DNA of 51,050 bases from Metabacillus lacus (GTDB lineage: Bacteria > Bacillota > Bacilli > Bacillales > Bacillaceae): assembly GCF_009674805.1 (NCBI RefSeq), contig NZ_WKKI01000029.1, forward strand, positions 1-51,050, read 5' to 3'. The notes under the pieces are model-generated. The model saw nothing but the letters and a program-made list of their open reading frames with translations, ran no database searches and was not told the origin of the DNA. A program made the translations under genes and the position numbers. This document shows, piece by piece, positions 34,016 to 43,604 of the stretch (position 1 is the first letter of the stretch; each line of letters begins with the position of its first letter).

Positions 34016-34252
34016 TTAAAACATAGGATTTTCCTCTAAATACTGATATATATTATCCACCAGCTCATCAGGCGTTTCCCCCGAGACAATTTCCCCGTTT
34101 ACCAAAGCGAACATTGACTCAAAGCACTTGCCGCAATAGCCGAGGCATCCGTACTCAACAATATCGAGGTTCGGATCTTTTTCCAGTTTTTCCAATGCTT
34201 TCTGAGATCCGTTGGCCAGATTGCTGATGCAGAATTCAATGATTGGTTTCAA
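34016..34252 (-). CDS. yuzB: YuzB, DUF1450 small cysteine-rich protein
   Basis: A 78-residue protein of the DUF1450 family. After the N-terminal [20 protein letters not shown] comes the cysteine cluster [20 protein letters not shown], which resembles thioredoxin-like [2Fe-2S] ferredoxin ends. The TTG at 34250-34252 follows AAGAGGTGAAAGCA and gives the usual family length. It lies between the DUF2225 gene and yutJ, as expected for this region. Metal or cluster binding is plausible but not shown. Confidence 0.82.
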   Translation of the reverse strand: MKPIIEFCISNLANGSQKALEKLEKDPNLDIVEYGCLGYCGKCFESMFALVNGEIVSGETPDELVDNIYQYLEENPMF

Positions 34253-34526
34253 TGCTTTCACCTCTTATTACAATTAATCCTACCTTCTCTGCGTGTATTT
34301 AGTCAATATCCAGCAGTTTTTCTTCAATCATTCAACATATTTATCGAAAAGTGATGTACTAAATAAAATATTTTAGCCAATAATCGTTATTTTTAATGAA
34401 ATCATTGAGATTTTGCCTCAAATTCGATATACTTTTTTATGGCATTTTGAAAAGGTTTTCTTATAGTTTACTATATTAATAAGTAGTCAATTTTCACATA
34501 CTAACAGGGAAAAGGGGAATCCGCAT

Positions 34527-35594
34527 ATGAAGAATTTAGTAATTCTTGGCGGTGGCTACGGCGGTATGCGCATCCTTCATCGTCTGCTTCCAAATCAGCT
34601 GCCTGCTGATGTAAACATTACACTAGTTGATAAAAATCCTTACCATTGTTTGAAAACGGAATATTATGCGTTAGCAGCAGGGACCATTTCAGATCATCAC
34701 ATCCGCGTTACCTTCCCTGAACACCCAAATCTTCATTATAAATATGGGGAGGTTACCTCGGTTGACCTTGATAACAAGCAGATACTGTTTCAAGATGGCG
34801 AACCCCTTCTCTATGATGAATTAGTCATCGGACTCGGCTGTGAAGATAAATATCATAATGTTCCTGGTGCAGAAGAACACAGCTGCAGCATCCAGACGAT
34901 TGATCAGTCCAGAAAAGCTTCGCAGCTTCTGAACAATCTTCCGGCGGGTGCAACTGTCGGGATTGTCGGAGCGGGACTCAGCGGAGTGGAGCTTGCCAGT
35001 GAATTGAGAGAAAGCAGAACTGACTTGAAGGTTAAATTGTTTGACCGCGGCAGTATCATTTTGTCCGCTTTTCCTGAAAGATTAAGCAGATATGTGCAAA
35101 GCTGGTTCGAAGAGAATGGTGTGGACATTATTAATGGGGCCAATGTCACGAAGGTTGAGGAAAATACGATTTATAACCATGATGAGCCTGTTCATTGCGA
35201 TGCAATTGTCTGGACAGCAGGCATTCAGCCAAGCCGGATTGTCCGCGAACTTCCAGTGGAGAAGGATGTTCAGGGAAGAGTGGTTTTGAGCTTGCACCAC
35301 CATCTTCCCCAAGATGAAAATGTGTTTGTTGTAGGCGACTGCGCAAGCCTGCCCCACGCGCCGAGTGCACAGCTTGCTGAGGCTCAGGCTGAACAAATTG
35401 TGCAGGTGCTTACTGCCCGGTGGAAAAATGAACCTCTTCCAGAATCTTTTCCTCCATTTAAGTTGAAGGGCATTCTTGGTTCTCTCGGTAAAAAGCACGG
35501 CTTTGGCCTGGTTGGCGAGCGGGCACTGACGGGCCGTGTAGCACGATTGCTGAAGTCAGGAATTCTCTGGATGTATAAATACCATAATGGGTAA
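34527..35594 (+). CDS. yutJ: NADH dehydrogenase-like flavoprotein YutJ
   Basis: A 355-residue FAD-dependent pyridine nucleotide oxidoreductase related to type II NADH dehydrogenase. LVILGGGYGGMRI binds FAD, VGIVGAGLSGVELASELRE binds NAD(P), and NVFVVGDCASLPHAPSAQLA is the second FAD contact. The C-terminal helix is short (RLLKSGILWMYKYHNG), so membrane attachment may be weak. The ATG follows AAAAGGGGAATCCGCAT. It is a second NDH-2-like protein besides YumB. Confidence 0.88.
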   Translation: MKNLVILGGGYGGMRILHRLLPNQLPADVNITLVDKNPYHCLKTEYYALAAGTISDHHIRVTFPEHPNLHYKYGEVTSVDLDNKQILFQDGEPLLYDELVIGLGCEDKYHNVPGAEEHSCSIQTIDQSRKASQLLNNLPAGATVGIVGAGLSGVELASELRESRTDLKVKLFDRGSIILSAFPERLSRYVQSWFEENGVDIINGANVTKVEENTIYNHDEPVHCDAIVWTAGIQPSRIVRELPVEKDVQGRVVLSLHHHLPQDENVFVVGDCASLPHAPSAQLAEAQAEQIVQVLTARWKNEPLPESFPPFKLKGILGSLGKKHGFGLVGERALTGRVARLLKSGILWMYKYHNG

Positions 35595-35608
35595 GCCCAT
35601 GTAGTACC

Positions 35609-35658
35609 CCGGACTGCCGGCAAGCAACTGATGACGTGCTTGTCTGCAGCCCTTTTTT
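35609..35658 (+). terminator. Terminator of yutJ
   Basis: GGACTGCCGGCAAGCA and TGCTTGTCTGCAGCCC form a long imperfect stem followed by six T residues. Confidence 0.75.
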
Positions 35659-35710
35659 ATGTATTCGGGTTCAGCAAACCTTCATGGATTGCTATATTCT
35701 TTCTAACTTC

Positions 35711-35899
35711 TTATTTCATTGTTTGTTGATGATCAGAAATCATTCTGTCCAAGTCTGCTAAAAGGTCATGTAATTCAAAAAGAATCTTGTCCTTTTTCTC
35801 GTTGAATCTGTTCATTTCGGATACTTTCTCCCGAATGTCTTTCATACTTACTTTCTTCATCCTTAATTCTATCTGTCTTTTTTCTCTATTTATAAACAT
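35711..35899 (-). CDS. Small coiled-coil protein, 62 residues
   Basis: MFINREKRQIELRMKKVSMK is followed by charged helices (KDIREKVSEMNRFNEKKDKI, then LFELHDLLADLDRMISDHQQ). The leading ATG has AGAAGGGG about 13 bases upstream, which is rather far. An internal ATG (MKKVSMKD) is an alternative. The heptad-like pattern suggests a coiled coil. I do not recognise a family. Confidence 0.5.
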   Translation of the reverse strand: MFINREKRQIELRMKKVSMKDIREKVSEMNRFNEKKDKILFELHDLLADLDRMISDHQQTMK

Positions 35900-35949
35900 C
35901 TTTAAAACGAAACCCCTTCTGTATACCAAATGCCGCTGCACGAAATAAA

Positions 35950-36224
35950 TCAGCATTGGCAAGGTACTGTGTAATTCACTACTTCAATAAATTCCTGCAT
36001 TGTTTCTTCAGCACACAACTTTTTCCAGGCAGGTGGAGCCTGCATTGCAAACAAGCCATCATCAACAGCGATTCACTATATCCGGCATGCTCTGGACAGC
36101 TGTGAAAGACAACAGCTAACATATCAGCATTTTCTAAATCTACATCCTTGATTATTATCGGTAGAAGAGGAATATTATTAAAACTTAACCGTCGTCCAAA
36201 TATTGGAATACTATTTACAAACAC
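35950..36224 (-). pseudogene. Frameshifted unidentified gene
   Basis: One frame reads RRLSFNNIPLLPIIIKDVDL, then ENADMLAVVFHSCPEHAGY. A shifted frame continues IAVDDGLFAMQAPPAWKKLC, then AEETMQEFIEVVNYTVPCQC and a stop at 35950-35952. Both parts look coding, and they join near 36070. A single frameshift in a protein of about 90 residues or more is the simplest reading. There is no good ribosome site at the upstream end, so the 5' end may also be lost. The family is not recognised. Confidence 0.45.
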
Positions 36225-36230
36225 AGACGA

Positions 36231-36258
36231 AAAGCCCTTCCACTTCCGTGGCAGGGCT
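36231..36258 (-). terminator. Terminator of the 44-residue ORF
   Basis: AGCCCTGCCAC-ggaa-GTGGAAGGGCT is followed by TTTTCG on the minus strand, about 18 bases after the stop of the small gene. Confidence 0.8.
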
Positions 36259-36275
36259 GGTTAAGAAGCGAAAGC

Positions 36276-36410
36276 CTACTTGTTCCGATCATCCCTTTGG
36301 CTGTTAGGAGCATCTGACAGTGAACCCTTTTTAGTATCGTAGCCTTTATCCAGTCCTGAAAATCTTTTATAATCATCAGGCCTGTCTGCTCCAGTTGTTT
36401 TTTTAGTCAT
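36276..36410 (-). CDS. Small hydrophilic protein, 44 residues
   Basis: MTKKTTGADRPDDYKRFSGL, then DKGYDTKKGSLSDAPNSQRD. It is highly charged, rich in Asp, Lys and Ser, and likely unstructured, like many small Bacillus spore-associated proteins. GGGAGGTGATAAAG precedes the ATG and a terminator follows the stop, which supports a real gene. I know of no named homologue. Confidence 0.65.
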   Translation of the reverse strand: MTKKTTGADRPDDYKRFSGLDKGYDTKKGSLSDAPNSQRDDRNK

Positions 36411-36529
36411 CTTTATCACCTCCCCGCCTTAACTTCTCCGATTCAAAATAGCCTTATGTACGGTACTTTAGGCAAAACATAAATTTCAGCTTTCAAAGCA
36501 TAATAGTACAAGTAGGGAGGTGTTTAAAA

Positions 36530-36700
36530 ATGGATAAAAAGCAGGAAGCAGCAAACAATGAAAACCTCTTAATAGCCGGCAGAACATTCGATCCTTCTGA
36601 TTACGAAGGCAAATCACAGGTCAGCAGCGGGCTGTCTCTTACCCATGAGCAAGTGAATGATGATTATTATGAAGGCACTGTGGATCAGGAATTAAAATAA
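36530..36700 (+). CDS. YozQ-like DUF4025 protein
   Basis: A 56-residue protein containing AGRTFDPSDYEGKSQVSSGL and SLTHEQVNDDYYEGTVD, the pattern of the YozQ/DUF4025 family of small Bacillus proteins. The ATG at 36530 follows GTAGGGAGGTGTTTAAAA, and a strong terminator follows. It diverges from the 44-residue ORF. A role in sporulation is likely from the family's distribution but not shown here. Confidence 0.72.
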   Translation: MDKKQEAANNENLLIAGRTFDPSDYEGKSQVSSGLSLTHEQVNDDYYEGTVDQELK

Positions 36701-36729
36701 GGGAAGCAGCGTATCCTTTATTACAAACA

Positions 36730-36776
36730 AAAGAGGCTTCAAAAGATAACGGTTCACCCTTTTGAAGCCTCTTTTT
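36730..36776 (+). terminator. Terminator of the YozQ-like gene
   Basis: AAGAGGCTTCAAAAG and CTTTTGAAGCCTCTT form a 15-bp stem with T residues after it. It also lies at the end of yuzD on the other strand. Confidence 0.9.
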
Positions 36777-36801
36777 ATCTGCTCTACTCTCACTGCACGA
36801 A

Positions 36802-37131
36802 TTAGATGCTTTGCACCTCTGAGCGGTGTTTTTCTACTTCTTCATACACTCTCTTCAGCTTAGGATTTCCTTCTCCCACAATCGCCCCTTCTACACTAAC
36901 AAGAGGATAAAAGAATTCATCTTTCATGATTCTTTCACATATGTCCTTCTGTTGGGGATCTTTGGGCGGCTGTTGAATATCTATATATAACATGGTAAAG
37001 AGCTGGTCGGGATATTTTCTTTGCAGTGCCGCTTCCAGCCATTCAAAAGTTTCCTTTGAGGAAGGGAGATTTACACAGCTTGGACAGAGTATTTCCGCCC
37101 CGTATACACAAACTTCGATTTCCTGTTTCAT
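36802..37131 (-). CDS. yuzD: YuzD, DUF1462 family protein
   Basis: A 109-residue protein of the DUF1462 family with a thioredoxin-like look. VCVYGAEILCPSCVNLPSSK contains a CPSC motif, followed by PDQLFTMLYIDIQQPP and EFFYPLVSVEGAIVGEGNP. The ATG at 37129-37131 follows TGGAAGGATGATAAC. Its position opposite yutI matches B. subtilis. A redox or Fe-S-related role is plausible given the CxxC and its neighbours, but is not established. Confidence 0.83.
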   Translation of the reverse strand: MKQEIEVCVYGAEILCPSCVNLPSSKETFEWLEAALQRKYPDQLFTMLYIDIQQPPKDPQQKDICERIMKDEFFYPLVSVEGAIVGEGNPKLKRVYEEVEKHRSEVQSI

Positions 37132-37308
37132 GTTATCATCCTTCCACAAACCGTTTTCTCCATTGTATGCCAGTTGATAAGATTTTTCTATGTTAACCTT
37201 TCCACTATTATGCTGGATGTGTTAAAATAATCTAGAATTTTCTCATTAGATTTTCATTCTCATTTTGAATATAATAGAGATAAGGATTAGGAAAGGAGTT
37301 AATCTTAC

Positions 37309-37548
37309 ATGACTGAACATGAGCAAATGATTGAACAGGTCCAGGAAGTTTTAGATAAATTGCGTCCCTTCTTGCTTCGTGACGGAGGAGACTGTGAACT
37401 GGTAGATGTAGAAGATGGCATTGTAAAGCTTCGTCTTTTAGGGGCATGCGGAAGCTGCCCAAGTTCTACAATTACACTGAAAGCCGGCATCGAGCGTGCA
37501 CTCCTCGAAGAAGTGCCAGGAGTAGTAGAAGTAGAACAAGTATTTTAA
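37309..37548 (+). CDS. yutI: NifU-like Fe-S cluster protein YutI (Nfu)
   Basis: A 79-residue protein equal to the C-terminal domain of Nif[21 protein letters not shown] is followed by [20 protein letters not shown], with the cluster-binding Cys47 and Cys50. It serves as a scaffold or carrier of Fe-S clusters in the cytoplasm. The ATG follows AGGAAAGGAGTTAATCTTAC. A strong terminator follows. Confidence 0.93.
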   Translation: MTEHEQMIEQVQEVLDKLRPFLLRDGGDCELVDVEDGIVKLRLLGACGSCPSSTITLKAGIERALLEEVPGVVEVEQVF

Positions 37549-37556
37549 TTAAACAA

Positions 37557-37587
37557 AAAACCTGCAGCCCTTCTGCAGGTTTTTTTC
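37557..37587. terminator. Terminator between yutI and yuxL
   Basis: AACCTGCAG-ccctt-CTGCAGGTT with A and T runs on both sides, between convergent genes. Confidence 0.88.
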
Positions 37588-37610
37588 TTGTGTAAAGAAA
37601 AGGAACATCC

Positions 37611-39569
37611 TTATAAATAACGATGAAACCAGTCTCTGATCGCATGAAGCCGCTGAATCCGCAACTTGAGGTCGCCATTTCTCGATAGATCATGATTGGC
37701 TTCAGGAAATCTCATAAACTCTGCTGTTTTCCCATAATATTTAAGTGCAGTGTACAATTGTTCAGCCTGTTCAATTGGACAGCGGTAATCTTTTTCGCTA
37801 TGCAGGATCAGGAGGGGCGTCTCCATTTGTTTAACATATTTAAGCGGAGAACGTTCCCAAAGCTTTTCAGCCTCTTCAAAAGGATTCCAGCCAACCTCTC
37901 CCTCTGTAAAATAATAGCCGATATCGCTGGTTCCGAAAAAACTAATCCAATTGCTGATTGACCTTTGAGTTACAGCGGCCTTGAAACGGTTAGTTTGGCC
38001 GATGATCCAGTTAGTCATAAATCCTCCATAGCTTCCTCCTGCTGCACCCAGCCTGTCACTGTCAATACAGGAGTAGTGTTCAATTGCATAATCCACTGCA
38101 CCCATTACATCATGATAATCATTACCCCCATAATCTCCCCTGACCAAATCTGCAAACTCCTGGCCATATCCATGGCTTCCTCGTGGATTCACATACAGCA
38201 CCCCAAACCCGGAAGCTGCAAGCATCTGAAATTCATGAAAATATGTGTTCCCATACATGGCATGCGGCCCGCCGTGTATATAAAGAAGAAACGGATACTT
38301 TTTACCCTCTTCCATTGCAGAAGGCTTTAGCACCCAGCCGTGCACTTCCTGTTCTGCAGCTCCTGCAAAACTGAATTTCTCAGGTTTGGATACAGCAGCA
38401 TCCCTGAGAAACTGATCGTTGATCTGCGTCATTTGCTGTGAGTTTCCCATGGCGAAATTCAGAAAATAAAGCTGACAGGGTGACACTGGTGAACTGATGG
38501 CAGCAATAGCAGTATGGGTAGATGGATGTACGGAAAAGGCATAAATATGTTCTTCCTCTGATCTGACGGGAAATAGATATCCATCAGGAGATCCATAATA
38601 CAGATGGGTGCTTCCCTGATCAGATGCTAAAAAATAAAACCCGGCAGAATCAGCAGTCCACTGTATGAGTGACGGAGGAGTACCGTATAAAAAGTCGGTT
38701 ACAGCAGCATCTCCAATGTAAATGTCCAGCTGTGCTGATAATTCAAAAAGAACACTGTCAGAAAACCGGTACAGCCAGATTCTGTTGAGTGTCGCTCCCT
38801 TTTTTTTCTGCTGATGCCCCGTAAAGCTCATGTATGTCCCATCGGGAGAATAGCTGATTGAAGAATACACACCGGTTCCTTTAGTAATATTTATGGTGTT
38901 TTTGTCAGGAAGACTGCGCTCGTAAATATCTGTTAATGGGGAAGTTTCATCCTCTCTTTTATCTGACAAATACGCAATTCTGCTGCCGTCAGGAGAAAAT
39001 ACGCCGGAATAGCAATTATATACTCCATCAGTGACAGCTTCTGCCTCTTCAGTACCTTCGCTAATCAAAATCAGCTGTTTTTTTCTATCTCTTAAGAATC
39101 CATGAGCATCAGACTTATAGGAAATATTTTTAACCAGCAGAGGCTCATCGATAGCAGCATTTCTTTCTTCTTCTCCAAATACGGTGACCAAGATGGAGCT
39201 GCCGTCAGGAGACCAGATTGGCTCAGATACTCCTGCAAATTTCAGCGGCAGTTTCCTCGCCTCACCGCCCTGACTCTGCATCACATAAAGCTCCGTTTTC
39301 CCTTTTCTGTCTGACAGAAATAAAAGCTTGCTTCCATCGGGACTCCATCTGGGATGGTAATCTTTACCCGCCCCGAATGTCCACTGTGTTTTAGTTCCGT
39401 TTACGATGTCCAGTATGTAAATATTTGACTTATAACGATTTTCCTTGTCGCATATCATTGTTCGTACATATGCTGCTTTTTTTCCGTCCGGTGACATTTG
39501 AGGATCATTGACTGATGTCAGCAAATATAAATCCTCCGCTGTAATGGCCCTTTTTTTCATGTTCTCCAT
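37611..39569 (-). CDS. yuxL: S9-family acyl-peptide hydrolase/oligopeptidase YuxL
   Basis: A 652-residue S9C-type serine peptidase. The N-terminal part is a beta-propeller made of repeated SPDG blades (SPDGKKAAY, SPDGSKLLF, SPDGSSILV, SPDGSRIAY). The C-terminal alpha/beta-hydrolase domain has catalytic Ser513 (GGSYGGFM), Asp594 (HSEKDYRCP) and His626 (EANHDLSRNG). It cleaves short or N-acylated peptides in the cytoplasm. The ATG at 39567-39569 follows AAAAGGGGAGTAAAT. It lies between yutI and the threonine operon as in B. subtilis. Confidence 0.93.
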   Translation of the reverse strand: MENMKKRAITAEDLYLLTSVNDPQMSPDGKKAAYVRTMICDKENRYKSNIYILDIVNGTKTQWTFGAGKDYHPRWSPDGSKLLFLSDRKGKTELYVMQSQGGEARKLPLKFAGVSEPIWSPDGSSILVTVFGEEERNAAIDEPLLVKNISYKSDAHGFLRDRKKQLILISEGTEEAEAVTDGVYNCYSGVFSPDGSRIAYLSDKREDETSPLTDIYERSLPDKNTINITKGTGVYSSISYSPDGTYMSFTGHQQKKKGATLNRIWLYRFSDSVLFELSAQLDIYIGDAAVTDFLYGTPPSLIQWTADSAGFYFLASDQGSTHLYYGSPDGYLFPVRSEEEHIYAFSVHPSTHTAIAAISSPVSPCQLYFLNFAMGNSQQMTQINDQFLRDAAVSKPEKFSFAGAAEQEVHGWVLKPSAMEEGKKYPFLLYIHGGPHAMYGNTYFHEFQMLAASGFGVLYVNPRGSHGYGQEFADLVRGDYGGNDYHDVMGAVDYAIEHYSCIDSDRLGAAGGSYGGFMTNWIIGQTNRFKAAVTQRSISNWISFFGTSDIGYYFTEGEVGWNPFEEAEKLWERSPLKYVKQMETPLLILHSEKDYRCPIEQAEQLYTALKYYGKTAEFMRFPEANHDLSRNGDLKLRIQRLHAIRDWFHRYL

Positions 39570-39651
39570 ATTTACTCCCCTTTTTCAGTTTGGTACATAT
39601 CACATAGCGCTATTGCCCGTTGAGTTTAACGGACGTATGAAGAAAACAGCG

Positions 39652-39681
39652 AAAAAAGCCCAGCCGTCCGGCGGCTGAGCT
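39652..39681 (-). terminator. Terminator of the hom-thrC-thrB operon
   Basis: AGCTCAGCCG-ccgga-CGGCTGGGCT is followed by six T residues on the minus strand, directly at the thrB stop. Confidence 0.88.
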
Positions 39682-40604
39682 TACGCATTCTGCTCTAAAG
39701 GAACATCCCAGGTTACTCGGACGCCAAGCGGATCTGCCTTCAATTCTACTACATCACCTTCCGAAAATCTCTCTTTTAGGGCTGAGATGAGACGGGATCC
39801 CGTCCCTTTTTCACACAGGAGGATTAAAGCTGGCCCGGCACCGCTGATCACAGTGGCAAGGGCACCATGTTCTTCTGCAGTTTTTTCAACCTCTTCCATT
39901 TCCGGGATTAATACTCTGCGGTAAGGTTGATGAAACATATCACTTTTCATCATGCTCCCTGCCACTTTCAAATTCCCGCTTATGAGGGCAGCAATCATGA
40001 CATTGCTGACAGCGCTCGCTGAAACTGCTTCAGGATAGCCAAAGGAGCTTGGAAGCACGCTTCGTGCATCTTTCGTAAACAGCTCATAGGAAGGAATGTA
40101 CGCTGCAAATTCAGCGTCAGGCGCAGGCATTGACACTGCATGGGCGGTTTCCTCCATCCAGCAGCCGATAATCATTCCGCCGTATATGGAAGCTCCGACA
40201 TTATCAGGATGCTTCTCCATACTGCAGCCAAGAAACAGCTTTTCCTCATTTGTCAGCTGTAGTCCGCAAACTTGATTGGCAAGTTCAATTCCTCCTACAA
40301 TAGCGGCAGCGCTGCTTCCAAGCCCCCTTGCTACCGGAATATCGCTCCAAACTTCAACGGCGCAAGGAGGAAGCTCCCTGTTTTTATAGCCCGCTGCAAG
40401 CAGAGCCGCCTTGCATATCAGGTTTTCCTCCCCGCAAGGCAGCCCCTCCACTTCTTTAGAAGAAGCCGTGAAATTCCATGTGGGAAATCTTTTTACTGTC
40501 AGCACAAGATACCGGTTAACTGCGAGACCAATAGAGTCAAAGCCCGGCCCAAGATTGGCTGTACTCCCTGGAACAGTTATTTTCACAGAGTCACAATCCC
40601 TCAT
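39681..40604 (-). CDS. thrB: Homoserine kinase
   Basis: A 307-residue GHMP-family kinase that phosphorylates L-homoserine in threonine synthesis. N-terminal [19 protein letters not shown] and the ATP-binding [17 protein letters not shown] are diagnostic, and the C-terminal [14 protein letters not shown] is the third GHMP motif. The ATG overlaps the thrC stop (ATGA), so translation is coupled. It is the last gene of hom-thrC-thrB, followed by a terminator. Confidence 0.95.
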   Translation of the reverse strand: MRDCDSVKITVPGSTANLGPGFDSIGLAVNRYLVLTVKRFPTWNFTASSKEVEGLPCGEENLICKAALLAAGYKNRELPPCAVEVWSDIPVARGLGSSAAAIVGGIELANQVCGLQLTNEEKLFLGCSMEKHPDNVGASIYGGMIIGCWMEETAHAVSMPAPDAEFAAYIPSYELFTKDARSVLPSSFGYPEAVSASAVSNVMIAALISGNLKVAGSMMKSDMFHQPYRRVLIPEMEEVEKTAEEHGALATVISGAGPALILLCEKGTGSRLISALKERFSEGDVVELKADPLGVRVTWDVPLEQNA

Positions 40605-41659
40605 GAAAAAACGCCTCCAAGTATTTCCATTGCCTCAGCTTTGTTATTGGGAAGCAGAACAGGCTTCATCAAAGCCGAATTTATCGCAGTGTCAGGATCC
40701 TTCAATCCGTTTCCTGTCAAAACAGCAGCCACAGTACTGCCTTTTGGAATCTCGCCGGTTGAGAGCTGCTTCAGAATTCCTGCCAATGATGCGCAGGAAG
40801 CAGGCTCTGCGAAAATCCCCTCAGTTTTAGCAAGTCTTTTGTAGGCTTGAAGTATTTCGTTGTCAGTTACTTCATCAATCTTTCCAAGGGACTGCTCTGC
40901 GGCCTCTACGGCAAGATGCCAGCTCGCTGGATTTCCAATTCTTATAGCTGTTGCAATTGTTTCCGGTTTTTCAATAACCTGGTTTCGGACAATGGCCGCT
41001 GATCCTTCCGCCTCAAAACCTCTCATTTGGGGAAGCCCTGTTTGCGCATGCTCATGATACTCCTTAAAGCCCTTCCAATAGGCTGAGATATTCCCAGCGT
41101 TTCCGACTGGAAGCGCGAGAATATCCGGAGCTTTTCCAAGCTGATCGCATATTTCAAATGCAGCGGTTTTCTGGCCTTCCAATCTGTATGGATTGACCGA
41201 ATTGACAAGGGTAATCGGCAGCTGGCTGCAAACACTCCTGACCATTTGAAGAGCTTCATCAAAATTTCCCTCGATGGAATAAATCTCAGCTCCGTACATA
41301 ACAGCCTGCGCGAGCTTTCCGACAGCAACCTTTCCTTCCGGTATCACAACGAAGCACTTCAAGTTTGCTCTTGCCGCATATGCTGCTGCTGAAGCTGATG
41401 TGTTGCCGGTAGAGGCGCACATAATGGCAGTGCTTCCCTCTTCCTTTGCCTTGGCAACCGCCATCACCATCCCTCTGTCTTTAAAAGAACCGGTCGGATT
41501 AGCACCTTCATTTTTAACATAAAGCTTTATTCCCAGCTCTTCTGACAGCCTGCCGCAGTAAATCAACGGCGTATTGCCTTCATGCAGCGTCAGAGCAGGG
41601 GTAGCATCTGTTACTGGAAGATGCTCCCGATAATGGTGCAGCAGTCCTTGCCAGTTCAT
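40601..41659 (-). CDS. thrC: Threonine synthase
   Basis: A 352-residue PLP enzyme converting O-phosphohomoserine to threonine. The cofactor Lys60 lies in [12 protein letters not shown], the phosphate loop is in [16 protein letters not shown], and the late ATG-like [11 protein letters not shown] is typical. The length matches the short Bacillus type. The ATG overlaps the hom stop (ATGA), with GGAATGGAG upstream. It is co-transcribed with hom and thrB. Confidence 0.96.
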   Translation of the reverse strand: MNWQGLLHHYREHLPVTDATPALTLHEGNTPLIYCGRLSEELGIKLYVKNEGANPTGSFKDRGMVMAVAKAKEEGSTAIMCASTGNTSASAAAYAARANLKCFVVIPEGKVAVGKLAQAVMYGAEIYSIEGNFDEALQMVRSVCSQLPITLVNSVNPYRLEGQKTAAFEICDQLGKAPDILALPVGNAGNISAYWKGFKEYHEHAQTGLPQMRGFEAEGSAAIVRNQVIEKPETIATAIRIGNPASWHLAVEAAEQSLGKIDEVTDNEILQAYKRLAKTEGIFAEPASCASLAGILKQLSTGEIPKGSTVAAVLTGNGLKDPDTAINSALMKPVLLPNNKAEAMEILGGVFS

Positions 41660-42954
41660 GATTCTCCATTCCCTTCTACACGATACTTGCTTTTCACTTG
41701 ATCAATAACATCCAAATCATGCAGCTCGCTCAGTATTTCATCAAAATCCTTCTTCGATGCCTTGTGAGTAATAATGACAATCTCAGCAAGATTTTCACCC
41801 TTCAGCGGCAGCTGAAGAATTTTTTCAAAACTGATGCCCCGTTCTGAAAAGAGAGCCGTAATTTTAGCGAGCGCCCCCACCTGATCTTTTACATGAATGC
41901 GGAGAAAATATTGTGCAAAAATTTCATGCGGCTGTTTCAGCTGCTTATCATACTGCGGAGCTACAGCACTTCGGCCATTAACCCCCAGCCGCATATTTTT
42001 CAGAACACCAACCAAATCCGAAACTACTGCTGTAGCAGTAGGCAGACTTCCTGCTCCAGGACCGTAAAACATTGTTTCTCCCACAGCTTCGCCATACACA
42101 TAAACCGCATTATATTCATTATTCACAGCTGCCAGCGGATGAGAGTCCGGCAGGAGTGCAGGCTGAACAGATACCTCTGCCTTTCCGCTGCTGCGGTCTG
42201 CAATGCCGATCAGCTTCATTGTGTACCCCAGCTGCTTGCTGTAGCTGATATCATCATCTGATACCTGCGTAATTCCTTTTACACTCACATCCTCTAAATC
42301 TACATTCATCGAAAATCCTAATCTCGCAAGTATTGCCATTTTTCTAGCTGCATCTAGCCCTTCAACATCACTTTCAGGATCGCTTTCAGCAAAGCCCAGC
42401 TCTTGGGCTTCCTTAAGAATCTCTTCATAGGATGATCCGTTTTTGCTCATCTTAGTTAATATATAATTTGTCGTTCCATTGACGATTCCCATCATCTTGT
42501 TAATTCTGTCGGACGCCAGCCCGTCTACTAAACTTCTAAGTATAGGAATGCCTCCTGCTACGCTGGCTTCATAAAATAAGTCACATTTCTTTTCAGTGGC
42601 AGCTGTCAGGAGCTCAGTTCCATGCGCTGCAATCAGATCCTTGTTTGCAGTAACAATATGTTTCTTTTCTTGGATGGCATCCAGCAGATAGATTTTTGTT
42701 TCATCAATTCCTCCCATCACCTCAATCAGCACATCAATATCTTTATCATTAATCACTTCGTAGGGATCCAGGGTAAGCAGCTCTCGGTCTATGTTAACCG
42801 CTCTTTTTTTATCCAAATCCTTTACCAGCACTTTCTTTACCTCAACAGGACATCCTACTACATGCATCAATTTGTCCTGATGGTCCTCGATAATTCTGAC
42901 CACACCGCACCCTACCGTGCCCAAACCCAGCAATCCCACTTTGATGGCTTTCAT
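41656..42954 (-). CDS. hom: Homoserine dehydrogenase
   Basis: A 432-residue NAD(P)-dependent homoserine dehydrogenase, first enzyme of the threonine/methionine branch. [15 protein letters not shown] at residues 5-19 binds the cofactor, [14 protein letters not shown] is the catalytic signature, and an ACT domain occupies about 350-425 ([20 protein letters not shown]), which allows feedback control by threonine. The ATG at 42952-42954 follows AAAAAGGGAGAGTTCAT. The upstream region shows no T-box or riboswitch that I can recognise within about 100 bases. Confidence 0.96.
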   Translation of the reverse strand: MKAIKVGLLGLGTVGCGVVRIIEDHQDKLMHVVGCPVEVKKVLVKDLDKKRAVNIDRELLTLDPYEVINDKDIDVLIEVMGGIDETKIYLLDAIQEKKHIVTANKDLIAAHGTELLTAATEKKCDLFYEASVAGGIPILRSLVDGLASDRINKMMGIVNGTTNYILTKMSKNGSSYEEILKEAQELGFAESDPESDVEGLDAARKMAILARLGFSMNVDLEDVSVKGITQVSDDDISYSKQLGYTMKLIGIADRSSGKAEVSVQPALLPDSHPLAAVNNEYNAVYVYGEAVGETMFYGPGAGSLPTATAVVSDLVGVLKNMRLGVNGRSAVAPQYDKQLKQPHEIFAQYFLRIHVKDQVGALAKITALFSERGISFEKILQLPLKGENLAEIVIITHKASKKDFDEILSELHDLDVIDQVKSKYRVEGNGES

Positions 42955-43295
42955 ATGAACTCTCCCTTTTTGTCTATCTAGAATAGACATTTGTTTATAT
43001 ACAGTAGACAATAATATAATTGTCATTATATAAAAACCTTTACTGATTTACAAGGGTAATTTGTCAAAATATTTAAAAAGGATAAAGAAAATTGTTTAAG
43101 TCTAAGAAAAAAGACATTCCAAAAGACGGAATACAACAGACCGTAACAATAAAGATAGATACCAATGTGGTTAGATCTCCACTCACGATGGACGCTTTCA
43201 CATGAAGTCCATTAGATTGTGTAAATACCTAAATAAATAGAAATAGATTGTTGTTTTTGAAAGGGTGGTAAAGCGCCTTGGAAGCCGCTATTCAT

Positions 43296-43500
43296 ATATA
43301 AACGGAGGAATTCCGTCTATTCCTAGAAAACAGGGTAAATGGCCTCAAATAAACGGAGGAATTCCGCCTATGCACCTAAAAAACCGCTACATGGATGATT
43401 TTCAGCAGCTTAAGCGGAATTCGTTCCCTTATTTCCCCTATAAAATGAACTATTCTGAATGTAACCGGAATTTATACGCTTATTTTTTCTTTGATGGGAT
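43296..43500. repeat. Copy of the dispersed CGGAA/TTCCG intergenic repeat
   Basis: ATAAACGGAGGAATTCCGTC and ATAAACGGAGGAATTCCGCC occur 50 bases apart, followed by TTAAGCGGAATTCG, GTAACCGGAATTTA and ACGCTTATTTTTTC. These are the words of the family at 138-300, 9648-10105 and 27478-27672. An open frame crosses it but has no ribosome site or recognisable content. Confidence 0.65.
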
Positions 43501-43604
43501 TTTTCGTCTCGTGAATTTAAAATTCATGAACGATTGTTCAGCAGCTGAAAACAGTGTTGCCAAGAGTGAATAAAAGGACTATTACACAATTATACGAACT
43601 TAAT

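Noticed and set aside
42955-43100. Possible T-box or riboswitch leader of hom
   Set aside because: I looked for a specifier hairpin, a T-box sequence and a terminator/antiterminator pair. None is visible in the short leader.
43265-43573. Plus-strand 102-codon frame starting MVKRLGSRYSYINGGIPSIP
   Set aside because: It is generated by two copies of the AAACGGAGGAATTCCG repeat (INGGIP twice) and has no family resemblance.
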